Shown: positions 11,250-21,306 of the stretch, in pieces
Position numbering within the stretch: the first letter of the stretch is position 1
How the letters are laid out: every line of letters starts with the position of its first letter
Source: Pachypanchax playfairii
Lineage: Eukaryota; Chordata; Actinopteri; Cyprinodontiformes; Aplocheilidae
NCBI GenBank assembly: GCA_006937955.1
Contig: SSNP01000290.1
Span: forward strand, 222,570 to 286,569
Length of the DNA: 64,000 nt
Direction: 5' to 3'
Notes under the pieces: model-generated
What the model was told of the DNA's origin: nothing
Seen by the model: the letters and a program-made list of their open reading frames with translations, nothing else
The model's database searches: none
Translations under genes and position numbers: made by a program

Positions 11250-12998
11250 GCTAAAACAAAAGGCGCTATAGCCTAGTCAGTTTTATACTGTGGATAGTAT
11301 TCTAAAATCGTACATGTAGTTGCTGAGAGTCACTCACTACTCCAAGTGCTAACAGACAATGTGGGATTTTGCAATATCATGTGAGATCATATATATAATA
11401 AAAATCTAGAATTTTTCAACATAAGATGATCTCAGTTTTAAACTGGTGTGAAAGGCAGAGGTTGATGTGCATTCCTTCCAGCAATATACGGCCTTTAATT
11501 CAACAATGTTTCCTGGAGTTTTAGCAGAATTAAAAAGAAAAGTCAAGCTCATCCCTTATCATGTTTGAGACTGATGTTTAAAAGTAACTGAAAACTTAAG
11601 CTCATTAAAAGTAAAAAGAAAGAGTTAAATCATTCGGTATTTCCTCTGGTCAGCTTCAGTTACACTGATAACAATTTTTAGGTTTAGAATGAGGGCTGAG
11701 GGCTTTGATTTGTACCCTGAACAGCCTGCTGTTCTTGAAGTCCAGAAAGACTCAAATGAACCAGTAAGACCTGGAAGACCTGCAGCTTTGGAGGGAATCT
11801 GTTCATGCTTACACCTGATGACTCACTCTCACGGTCACTGTGTCACATCAAAGGCTGATAGCTTTAAGGAGAGAAATCCAATTCTGTGGCACCACTGTAT
11901 CAGAAGAGACAGATGGCTGCATGTCATTTTTTTTTATATGAAACACAAGCTTGTCTCTGCCAGCTGCAACCTTAGAAAACAGCGCTTCATTTTTTTTTTG
12001 TGCCACTAAAGTGTTCCTTTTATATCCGTTACTTTTTTAAAGCACCCTAAACCCTCTTAAGGTATTATGTTCTCTAATAAATGGTGCATAATGGGCATAA
12101 ATCCTAGAAAGCAGTCTTCAGACTTCAATCAATGCCATGAATTCCGTAAGCGAGGACTTATGCTTGCAGAGCAAGCACAGTGTGTTAGCTTTGTTACATT
12201 AGCTCAGCCTGTTGTCAGTAAGGAAACTACTAGATGATATTATAAGAAGTTTGTTCCATGATGGCAGCTGTTTTGATGTTAACACAGCAGGATCCACATA
12301 GGATTAAGAACACGCTGTTCTTGTTTTCATCTGTTAAAGTGGTCACTGCCTTATACATGAGTACATGTGGAGCTGAGCTATCAAACCCTTAATTAAAACA
12401 AACAGATGTCAAATAAGCTAAAAAACATAAGGAAAAAAATAAGGCAGGGATGCTGATTTATTTATATAATTGTTTTTTTTGTTTTTTTTTCACTCAATTT
12501 GACAAGCTGGGATATTATTTTATTTTATTTTTTGGGGGGGTTGTTTTTTCCAGACACTTCTCTTTGGAACAAACAGAAAAAAAAATCCATTCAGTATTTT
12601 ACCACTTCAAATATTTACCCCTAACTAATAAGAAGTTCTGTCAGTAAATGTGGCACGTGTTTTCGTGATGTTATTCCAGCTGTTTGAGCCGCAAATATTT
12701 TAAACAAACAAGGGTGTTTGATGAGTTTAATCCTTGGAAATGCATTTATAAAATTAAAAATACATCTTACAGAGAACAGAAAATAATTTTGACCAATATC
12801 TGTGACAAAAAGAAGACATCAAGATTAGGATTTCTTTTTTTAGTGTTTTCTTAATTATTTTTGGAATGTATGATGCTACAAGCTGATGTTCTTCAAATTC
12901 ATTTTAAATTGTTCAGATACGTTCAAATAACATGGGGGCCTACAATTCATCATAACAATGTAACAATGAATTTTAACAATTGTAACAAGTTGTCAAGC
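11250..12998. other. noncoding stretch
   Basis: AT-rich sequence with T/G homopolymers at about 12470-12545. The 106-residue frame at 11689-12009 has no recognisable domain and ends in a T-rich tract. Nothing else is recognised. Confidence 0.5.
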
Positions 12999-13154
12999 GG
13001 TATGGTATGGTATGGTATGGTATGGTATGGTATGGTGTATGGTATGGTATGGTATGGTATGGTATGGTATGGTATGGTATGGTATGGTGTGGTATATGGT
13101 ATGGTATGGTATGGTATGGTATGGTATGGTATGGTATGGTAGGGTACGGTATGC
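12999..13154. repeat. (GGTAT)n pentanucleotide microsatellite
   Basis: About thirty near-perfect units of GGTAT on the + strand, interrupted by 'ggtgtat' and 'ggtgtggtatat' variants and fading to 'agggtacggtatgc'. Because the unit is 5 bp, several frames stay open and translate to a Tyr/Gly/Met/Val/Trp repeat on + and a Pro/Tyr/His/Thr/Ile repeat on the other strand. These are products of the repeat and not genes. Confidence 0.97.
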
Positions 13155-15333
13155 ATTTTGCTGTATAAATTTCAACCTTAAATGTGTAGATGTTGTCTGG
13201 TATGTTTTATAAATCCCAACAGACTTTAAAGTTTCATTTTTTAAGAGGCAGTAAAACTGTAAAGTTTTTTTAACAACCAACACGCTTGTCTAAAGCGGTG
13301 TTAGATGGTCAGGAGCAGGTTTCTAACTGGAGTCGACTCGTTACAGCATCAGGCAGTACAAGGTCACCTCCTTTCTGCCCTGCAATGAATGCCAGCTGAT
13401 GAGAGATAGAGAGAGAGAAAGAAAAACATTTATTTCCTTCTCAGACTCTTTAAAACTACCATTCAAGGATTTAGCAGAGCTATTGCTCCTTTTTGATGAC
13501 GCAACACTGAGCAAATACTTTTGCACTCCAGAAAACTTTTCCACTCTACTGTAACATTTCTTTGACTCTTTAAGTCTCGGCACAAACTCTATGCAAATTC
13601 ACTGCAGAGAGGAAATTAATTCCTCCACTTGGTAATACTAATAAGCTGATTAATGAAATAAGGACACTGATGGAAGAAAATATAATTGAAGTGCAAAAGA
13701 TGGTTCTCGGAGACCATATACAACCTTATGCCTCAGATACTGTGTACAACTACTAAACATTAATTTTATGGTTTGTTTAACATAAGCTGAAATTTATTAA
13801 ATTAGATGATTTAAACATTTTGTTATGGAAATGTGAAATATTTTATCATCTTATGCTCTGTGAAGGAGGGATTCAATTAGTATGGGAGACAGCACAGTGA
13901 CATTTTATATGAATGAAAGACAGCAAAGAAAAAAGATTTTAAATCAGATTAGCATGACTCCTATTTATATGCAAAATAAAGCTCTAAATAGTCCAAAACA
14001 GGATGTGTATTTTGTCAATAAATTCTTCAGATTGTTTCCCACACTTCCTTGGTAGCTTTACAGAAAGACAGTTTCCAAACCACAAAAGTGCCAGAGAGCT
14101 GTAACAGGGCCCTTTTTGCAGCATTAACTATTTATTGCAATTCCGTGGCTCACCCTCTAAGTCCCTCCATGCCATCCATTATCCCAGAGGAAGAACAATG
14201 CATGGATGTGAACACAAATTTCAGGTGCAGGATGAATTCGAGTCCATTTTTCTCACCCTGCGATTCATTTGTCATCCCCGCAGCCTGAGGAGTGGCTGAT
14301 ACCTCCCAGGTCTCTGATTAAACTGGAGTGAATTAATAACAGGTGTCTGAAAAATGTGTCTGGAAATAAAATGTTTCTTTGGAAGAAGAGTTGAGCAGTG
14401 AGCAGCACTCTGCAATTAGAGGAGAAGAGCAGGGGGTCTCTTGTTTGTTTGAATGTTTGCTATGTTGTATCAGCCTCAACCAATAGCCTATTGAAGTGTT
14501 GCAGTTTGAAGACATGGGCTTCAAGTAAACTGCAATGAGAATGAATCCAATTCAATAATTATAAATCTGGCTTACTGAAAACGGTTCTTGTTCCAGTCAC
14601 AGTGAAATAAATTCAGAATACATTATCACACGGAAAAAAAGGTCTTCCTTTTACAATAAATCTACATTACACTCATGATTTATGCCTACACATAGGCTGC
14701 CCTTTAAATACATCACAGGTTAGAAAAAAGAATTGAACACTTTACGTGCAAGCTGGAAGCCAAAGTAACGAATTCAGGAGAATCTTTGATTACCTCTAAT
14801 GTGGTTATAGGTAATGGTGACCTGTCTCCAAGGAGCGAAGCCAGAGCCAAATTAAATTTCAAATCCATTAAATCTTACCTCAGATCCATGATTTGCTTCC
14901 AGCAAGCAGCTACCCAGGGCAGCAGTTAACTGAATTTCAAACCTGAAGCCAGGAAGTAGATAGGCCCCTGAGCTAAGTCCCCAGCATGAGGTGGAACACA
15001 GTTATGCATAAAGTCTTGAATTATTTGGATCTATCAAATCTGGTAATGTGCTGCTTTCTGTCAAATAGAGAAATAACAACATTTGTTACAGAATGTGGAA
15101 ATAATGCATCAGGATTGTTGGACACGTACAGTTATTACATTTACAGGTTTCACCCAAGTACAGCTCCAGATGAAAGTTAAGCAGAGGAGTGCAGCATGCT
15201 TATCAAGAACTACCCAGAAAACATCAAAAGATGGCCAAGTTATTCCATGCTTGGACAGATATGTTCTATTTGGCCTTTCAGTATGACATGACTCTGATGA
15301 TTTATATGCCATACATATTTAATAACTAAATCA
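13155..15333. other. noncoding stretch, possible conserved blocks
   Basis: No gene or mobile element recognised. The segments at about 13980-14330 and 14800-14970 are free of low complexity and have the texture of vertebrate conserved noncoding DNA. That is an impression, since conservation needs other genomes. The short frames here on both strands lack motifs. Confidence 0.35.
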
Positions 15334-15400
15334 AATCAAAAACACTTTATTAATCCCCAAAGAGAAATTAAGTGAAAAGCCTGTGTATCACTGGGTTGCA
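15334..15400. repeat. LINE-tail-like relic
   Basis: The segment 'acactttattaatccccaa' followed by 'gagaaattaagtg' resembles the 'tttattaatcccc...gggaaatt' tail found at the end of many fish retroelement fragments. It is short, and the assignment is by recall. Confidence 0.4.
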
Positions 15401-15729
15401 CTATTTGGAGAAATAAAATTATGAAGAAATACATTAATTTTCAGTTGAAATTAGCTGAATTAGTACTTAGGACAAACGCAAAGCCAAAATAACTGGAGTA
15501 TGCAGATCAAGGATAGGGGCTTAAAAATCAACCCGCACATATTAACAATGTTTTTTGAGCACCAACATACTAATTACAGCTGAATGTATTAAACTATAGT
15601 TTTACTCTAGAATGCCTCAAAAGTCTTGAGGTTTCATTGTAAACTACATAGATTCTAGAAACCATGTACCAGATGCAGTACATCAGAACATAACCTAGCC
15701 TCCTCCATGTTCCATGTGTTTTAATTCCT

Positions 15730-15972
15730 CTGCAAAGAAGGTAATGTTTTCATCAGGGTCTGTCTGTCTGTTAGAAGGATAACTCAAAAACTTATGGATT
15801 TTGATTAAATTTTTAGGCAAGATCGGAAATGACCCAAGGAAGAATTAATTAGATTTTGGGGGTGATCCAGATTCCCGTCTGGATCTAGGAATTTTTTTAA
15901 GGATACGAACATAGTACTTTCTACAATATGTCCACTTGGCGGAGGTCTGCACTCTCTGAGTGCTTTTCTAGT
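15730..15972 (+). repeat. common fish repeat R, forward copy
   Basis: The order of segments is 'gttttcatcagggtctgtc', 'ggataactcaaaaacttat', 'ggattttgattaaattttt', 'ggggtgatccagattcc' and 'cttggcggaggtctgcact'. This is an interspersed repeat I recognise from fish genomes. A second, reversed copy in this window at 60405-60915 shares the 'ggatctaggaattttttta' and 'gtgatccaga' segments, which supports the call independently. No coding potential is seen; the 82-residue frame antisense at 15805-16053 is incidental. Confidence 0.75.
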
Positions 15973-16850
15973 TCTGTTTGCTTTACTTTTGTTTTTGTGA
16001 ATATAGAGCTGAAGGATGTTCTCCCCTAAGCTTTGTTGATTGTCATCATGCATGTATTTCCATTATGGCTTTTCTTCTGTCTCTTGATCTGGTAAGGAAG
16101 TGACATACCTTGGAGTTCAGCTTGAAAAGTTTGGATGGTTTCCTTGGCTTTTTGCCATCTTCTATACCTGTCTGATCAACCACAGGTTACATTTTCTCTT
16201 GTGTTCATATCCTTGGAGGTTGGCTACAGGTTTGCTAATGTTGACAGCTGTGGTCATGGGAACATAAGGATGTGAGCGTTTTTGAAAAAAAAAAAATTAA
16301 AGGCAACCTTGATTTGTCTAATTGCTCATAGGCGGCTGAACTCTCAGTCTGACTTTGGACAGTTAATCAGATGATCTCACACTCAGGGAAAAAGTATTGG
16401 CTCCTCTTTCTCCTCGCTGTCAACCCTGCTATTTCAAGACATCCCTCACTGTAGAGTCGAGACAGACAACACTAAACTCAATAGCAAATCAATCATTAGG
16501 CCAATTTACCAATTAGGGTCGTTGTACTCTATAAATAAACACATCACAGCCTTACCATCCTCTGTCCCTCGAGAAACAGTCTCAATACTGAGTCTGGCAA
16601 CCAGCGTGCCGAGACAAAATAAGAGATTTATCAACATTTTTTTATTATTTTTTCCAGGAGAAACCCCCCTTCATTTATGAGTAATATGATCCAACCAGTC
16701 TAGATCTATCCAAGCATCACACCTACTTATGTTTCTTGTTCGGATTTGTAAATGGATGCATTAAACCAATTATTCATGTAATGTAGGCACAGAGTAAAGG
16801 CCCATTGTTTTGTTAGTTATGAGGACTAATTTATTGCTAATGAACCAGTT
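15973..16850. other. noncoding stretch, nothing recognised
   Basis: Mixed AT-rich sequence without ORFs above chance, repeats or RNA genes that I can identify. Confidence 0.5.
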
Positions 16851-17086
16851 CAAATCCATCCATTTCTCACACCATCATGTTGATGCTTTGGGTCACGGGG
16901 AGTTGGTGTCTATCTCCAGAGGTCATTGGGCGAGGGACAGGGTAAAACCTGTCCATCACAGTGCCAACAGAGGCAAACTACCATTCACACACACACTCAC
17001 TCACAACTATCAGCCAGTTTATGGTCACCAATTAACCTAACATGAATGCTTTGGGTCTAGGAGACACCAGGAGAACATGCAACTCA
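16851..17086 (+). repeat. common fish repeat S, copy 1
   Basis: The segments 'atccatccatttctcacac', 'tgtctatctccagaggtca', 'ttgggcgagggacagggta', 'ccaattaacctaacatgaa' and 'ggagaacatgcaactc' occur in the order of a repeat widespread in teleosts. Related fragments in this window are at 17956-18073 and, split by a transposon, at 62165-62202 with 62909-62985. The frame at 16810-17040 crosses this repeat and is not a gene. Confidence 0.75.
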
Positions 17087-17955
17087 ACAAGAAGTTGAGA
17101 CATGACATATTACCTTTAACCCCTTGACACCTGAACTTAGTTCCAATTATATAAAGAAAAATCAATTGTGTTTTTGCTTTGAAGTTGATGCTAAATTAAG
17201 TTGAGAAAGTTTATTTGACTGTCGCAGATATAGCTGTAGCTACATAGCTATAATTGTTTAGCTATAGCTAATTAATGCTCCGCTCCTTTGAAAAACTAAT
17301 GCTTGCAACGGGTTCCTAGACATGTGTTGGAAATGCATCAACTGGTGGTGGAGAATTACGGACGGTATTTTGGTTGGATTTGGAGCAGAAGGGGATTGAT
17401 ACAAATTCGTGACAATATGCATCAAGGGGTTAAGGATAAGTGTTAACAAACTGTGACACTGTATAATCCAGTGACTGTCAAATTTTTTGTGTCAGCTCCA
17501 AAGATAAATAAATACAAAGTTAAGGTTCTTTCAAAATGTCTCTTAGTAATTAAAGGAGATAATCAACCTAGTTTGTGTCTATTTTTTTCAGGTTTCCTCA
17601 AAACTACACTGTTTTAAAATAAAGAGCAGCTGAATAAAATTGCAACTGCTGGCATTTATTGAAAATATTGAGTCCTTTGTTTTTCTTCAGCTGATGCTAT
17701 TTTAATAAGGGTTTTTTCTGCTTGTGGAAATTGTACTGGCTTACAGACAAACATTTTATTTATTTTTTCCTTATAATAAGGAGATACATGTTTTCCTGTC
17801 AGTTTGTCATCTGGTTTGCACGCCAACTGAATTCACTCTCGCACCACGTGGGCTGTCTAATCACCATAGTAACGTGAATTCTGCTACACAAAAATAAGTC
17901 CAAGATGCAACAGCATCTAAACATCACGTCTGTCTGGAATTCTCAGTTAGTCAGA
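17087..17955. other. noncoding stretch with a small TAGC-type inverted motif
   Basis: At 17229-17276 the sequence repeats 'tagct' and 'agcta' in both orientations (for example 'agctatagct'), so it can fold on itself. Nothing else is recognised. Confidence 0.5.
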
Positions 17956-18073
17956 CACTATCCATACCTGCTTATTGCAGCTCAGTGTCGCAGGGGGCTG
18001 GTGCTTATCTCCAGTGGTCATTGGATTAAGAGGCAGGTTCTCACCTTTGCAGGTCACCAGTACATCATAGGGT
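17956..18073 (+). repeat. common fish repeat S, copy 2 (fragment)
   Basis: The segments 'tccatacctgcttattgca', 'cgcagggggctggtgctta', 'tctccagtggtcattgg' and 'ggtcaccagtacatc' match the order of the copy at 16851. It is truncated before the 'ccaattaacctaacatg' segment. Confidence 0.68.
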
Positions 18074-18379
18074 TGTCTGGAATTTTTTATGATTAGAAAA
18101 TAAAAGTGGTTGCACTACTCCTCCGCTTGGGGACACATCCAACAATTTGATTGTGACTGGTGTAGTCACACCTCTTTAGGTATTATCCAAAAACAAATCT
18201 TTACTAATTACATTAGAATAACCCAGGGTTGTCTAATATTTCAAATAATAGGTCTGAACATTACTGACATCCATTAAAGTAGCTACTCAGCCATGTAGCA
18301 TCTGTTTCCAGATACCTGAGTTAAGTTTTAAAGACCTCCTGTTTAATTTATAGAGGAAGGAAGGTTGTGAAATAATACC

Positions 18380-18490
18380 CTAGCTCTTGGCACCATAAGT
18401 TCTCTTGGCAGGCCATCTCCTGCTCTCAGCCTCAGTGCTGGAGCTTCTGCGAGTGCACAGTCTGCCAGAGCTCCATCCTGCTCTATCCAC
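18380..18490 (-). other. candidate terminal exon (unsupported host gene)
   Basis: On the minus strand a T/C-rich tract leads to a 'tggtgacag' acceptor and then a 36-codon frame ending in TAG at 18380-18382. The frame is rich in Arg, Ser and Lys and ends PAKRTYGAKS. The segment is more GC-rich than its surroundings. However, the frame shifted by one base is also open, beginning WIEQDGALAD, so openness alone is weak evidence. I do not recognise the protein. It may equally be a conserved noncoding element. Confidence 0.2.
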
Positions 18491-18822
18491 CTGTCACCAT
18501 GCAGAGAAAAACATTTCATTCACAATAAAGATACATGTCAGTATCTCACACAGAAAACCATGAGCATTTACAATAACTGTCAAATTGCTCTGTTTCGGAG
18601 AAGATCTATCTACAACTTTTTTCTGATACACTATCTGCCTTTCTGTGCATGAGCATACACAGAAAGGGAATGTCAGAGAGAGGATTGCTTCATATAGCCA
18701 GTGGCATTTACATAGTTTATAATGGTGCTGTAAAGATGTATCAGGAATCAGGGATGAATATTTTATAAATTTGTGACCTGCTTCAACAGGCTCCACCTCC
18801 CTTCAATAAATGTCTTTTTGCT

Positions 18823-18872
18823 GGAGGTGGGGGGTGGTGGGTGCAAGGCGGGAGGTAGGGATGGGGGGGGGG
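18823..18872 (+). other. G-rich tract, potential quadruplex
   Basis: About fifty bases with runs of G6, G3, G3, G3 and G10 separated by short spacers on the + strand. This satisfies the usual pattern for an intramolecular G-quadruplex. No promoter or gene is recognised beside it. Confidence 0.7.
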
Positions 18873-19373
18873 CATTTAAAAAACTTGTCATAGGAGTTAT
18901 TGAGGTCACTTGTGTGTCACTAACTGCCCCATTTCTTACATGAGTCATGTGTTTATTTAGGGAGTTTTGCCCTAACTGATCTCTGTCACACTGCATTCAA
19001 CATCCACATTTGATTTTGGGATTTTCCAGAACAGAAAAACCAAAATAATATACTTTTTGTTTGTCTTTTTAACCCTTTAAATACTTTAGATAAACATATT
19101 TCCTCTCAATTTAGAGTAAAAACTGATTTAAAATTCCAGATTTTCTGCCATCTATCAAATTTGAAATCTTGTCAGCACCTCTCTCTTTGTCTGCCTCATG
19201 TGTGCATCGAGTCTGACCTGTAATAACATCATTGTTGCACGTGACATCATCTGTCTCCAATGACATATATAATTTTTTTTTTCCCAAAGGCCTTCATAAG
19301 AATATGAGGTATCTTTGCATATATGTATTTTAAATACATTTAGCAACTATAACTCTAAAAAGAAAACCTATGG

Positions 19374-20025
19374 AGTAAGGTTACTGTCAAAAAGATGTGA
19401 ATTCATCATCAGCAATTCGCGCATAATTACGGTTTCTTCTTTATGAAGCAACAAGCAGCGTGAGGCTAAATACGAATCTGTTCTTTTGAGAATACGGATT
19501 AAAAACTGTGACAGATCACAGGATTATTAATGGATCACAAATACATCAATTCCACTCGCTGCGTATTAATCTTTTCAAATTAATAATGTCAGGATGACCA
19601 ATCAACCAACAACGGGTTAATGATTAATGTTACTGTAGGAAGTAAACAAACTAACTTTAAATAATGTCATCTACAAACTGGTAAACATCAGCTGATTTTG
19701 TTTTGTTGTTTGTTGTTCAGTCATTTTAGTGTTATTAAGTTCAAGACTAGTGGCAGCGCTGTATCTGTGATCCATTACTAGTCCTGTGACCCATCACAGT
19801 TTTCAACCCATATTCTCAAAAGAACAGATTTGTACTTACAGCCTCACACTGTTTGTTGTTTTCATAAAGAAGAAACAGCTGTTGTAACTTTTTAATCTGT
19901 AGTGTCACACAGAACAGATACTCTACATGTTTGTATATAATTGGGCAGAAACAAGAGTTTACAAATTGCTAATTATGCACAAACCGCCAATGATGAATAC
20001 ACATCTTTTTGATGTTAACCTTACC
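19374..20025. mobile_element. element with long imperfect inverted arms
   Basis: The left arm (about 19374-19548) and the right arm (about 19758-20025) are reverse complements over their length. The outer ends match as 'gtaaggtta...caaaaagatgtg' on the left and its complement 'cacatctttttg...taacctta' on the right. Inside, 'tctgttcttttgagaatac' pairs with 'tattctcaaaagaacagat', and 'tttcttctttatga' pairs with 'tcataaagaagaaa'. The left arm lacks about 90 bases present in the right. The central 200 bp are unpaired. It is a fold-back or long-TIR MITE. No clear target duplication was found, so the superfamily is unknown. Confidence 0.8.
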
Positions 20026-20031
20026 TCGTAA

Positions 20032-20759
20032 AGACAAAAGAAACTTGTAAAACAAACACAAAACACCTCGCAACAGAATTGTTCTCAGTCTGTAAACATC
20101 GGTGTAGCTTTAGTGGAACCCCTTCTAGAAACTGGATGTTCCCAGAATAGAAAAAGAACTGGTTATTGACTCTGCTGTACGCCCAACTGGGCTTTATGAT
20201 TTAGTGCAGTGAGCCGTCAACTCTCCGAGCAATGAGCAGCAAACAAAAAACATTTTATCAATATTCCATCAGGCACTAACCCTCTCCCAGTTAATATAGT
20301 GCCCAGACGCTTTCTAACACCCCAGCAGAACATGCAGCAGCCTGGCAGCTCCTGGGACTGTCTTACATCAAATAAATAAAATACATTATTTTTTCTTCGG
20401 CTTCTTCTATTTTATTCAGTTAATAAGTTCATTTTCAGCTTCTGTCCTTTTTTATCAATTGAAAATCCTGATACAACACTGATAGAAATGAAACTAATTA
20501 AAAAGCTGCCGGCATTTTAATAAGTAGTTATTTTGAAGTATTGATATAAATATTTCAGCTTGTTTTTTGAATATATTTTTTTTTTATTGGGGGGCTTACA
20601 TAAATGTGTGATTGGTGCAGCCTAAGAAAACTAAATAATACAAAGAACATAATGACCAGTGATGAAACCAGTGTTGCTGCACTTTTTATCAACTAAATGT
20701 ATTTAGAATTTAATAAGTCAGCTCACAGATTTTAGAGCTTTTTGAATCATGTAGGACTG
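20032..20759. other. noncoding stretch, nothing recognised
   Basis: AT-rich, with T runs at about 20574-20586. No ORF, repeat copy or RNA gene that I can support. Confidence 0.5.
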
Positions 20760-20763
20760 TTAA

Positions 20764-21302
20764 AGTATAGTCCAAATAAATTGTAAAAAAATATATATAT
20801 ATATATTTTTTTTTTTAAAGTGAAATGTTGAAAGTAAAGTCACATTTTAACAGATCTCGATCTCAGCCGGCTGGGTGGTCGCTAGTTTCTGTCATTTTAA
20901 AAAAGCTAGCCAGGACTGGAATCCTTATTTACACGTCCAGACTTCCTGGTTCCATAACGAATCATGTGTGAGTCTGCAAGGCTGCCAAGTCTTCAACACA
21001 AGCAGCTGGAATTCTACAACAAAATGTAAGAAACCACCACATCCGTCCAACTGATTAGCTGAGCTGCACGTGATGGGGCGTTCAAATGCACTTAGGAAAA
21101 CTCAACGCTAAACAGATAGGCCTTTAAAAATTCCTAAAAACTGAACAAATGCAATAGAAACTAAATGAGAATCAACATCAGAACTGGCAACTCAACAGAA
21201 AAATCAGGAGGGGGTGAGTGGCTGAGAGCAGATGTTTTTTTTTCTACATGAACTGGGGGTTAGGGACTATTTAACAATATCTAATTCTTACATACTGTAG
21301 CT
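20764..21302 (-). mobile_element. TTAA-target MITE, family B, copy 1
   Basis: A non-autonomous element bounded on the right by TTAA at 21303-21306. The right end on the other strand reads AGCTACAGTATGTAAGAATT, close to the left end of the copy at 40422. Clear homology to that copy runs from about 20823 rightwards, including 'cagatctcgatctcag' and 'tgcacgtgatggggcg'. The far left is AT-rich and diverged; a TTAA at 20760-20763 is the likely border. It is inverted relative to the copy at 40422. Confidence 0.82.
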
Positions 21303-21306
21303 TTAA

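Larger units (their letters stand above)
18074..19373. other. noncoding stretch with candidate exon and G-rich run
   Basis: Contains the candidate minus-strand exon at 18380-18490 and the G-rich tract at 18823-18872, each listed separately. The rest is AT-rich without recognisable features. Confidence 0.5.

Noticed and set aside
12861..13283. Several overlapping frames with Val-Trp-Tyr-Gly-Met or Ile-Pro-Tyr-His-Thr repeats
   Set aside because: They are direct translations of the GGTAT microsatellite on both strands and have no other content.
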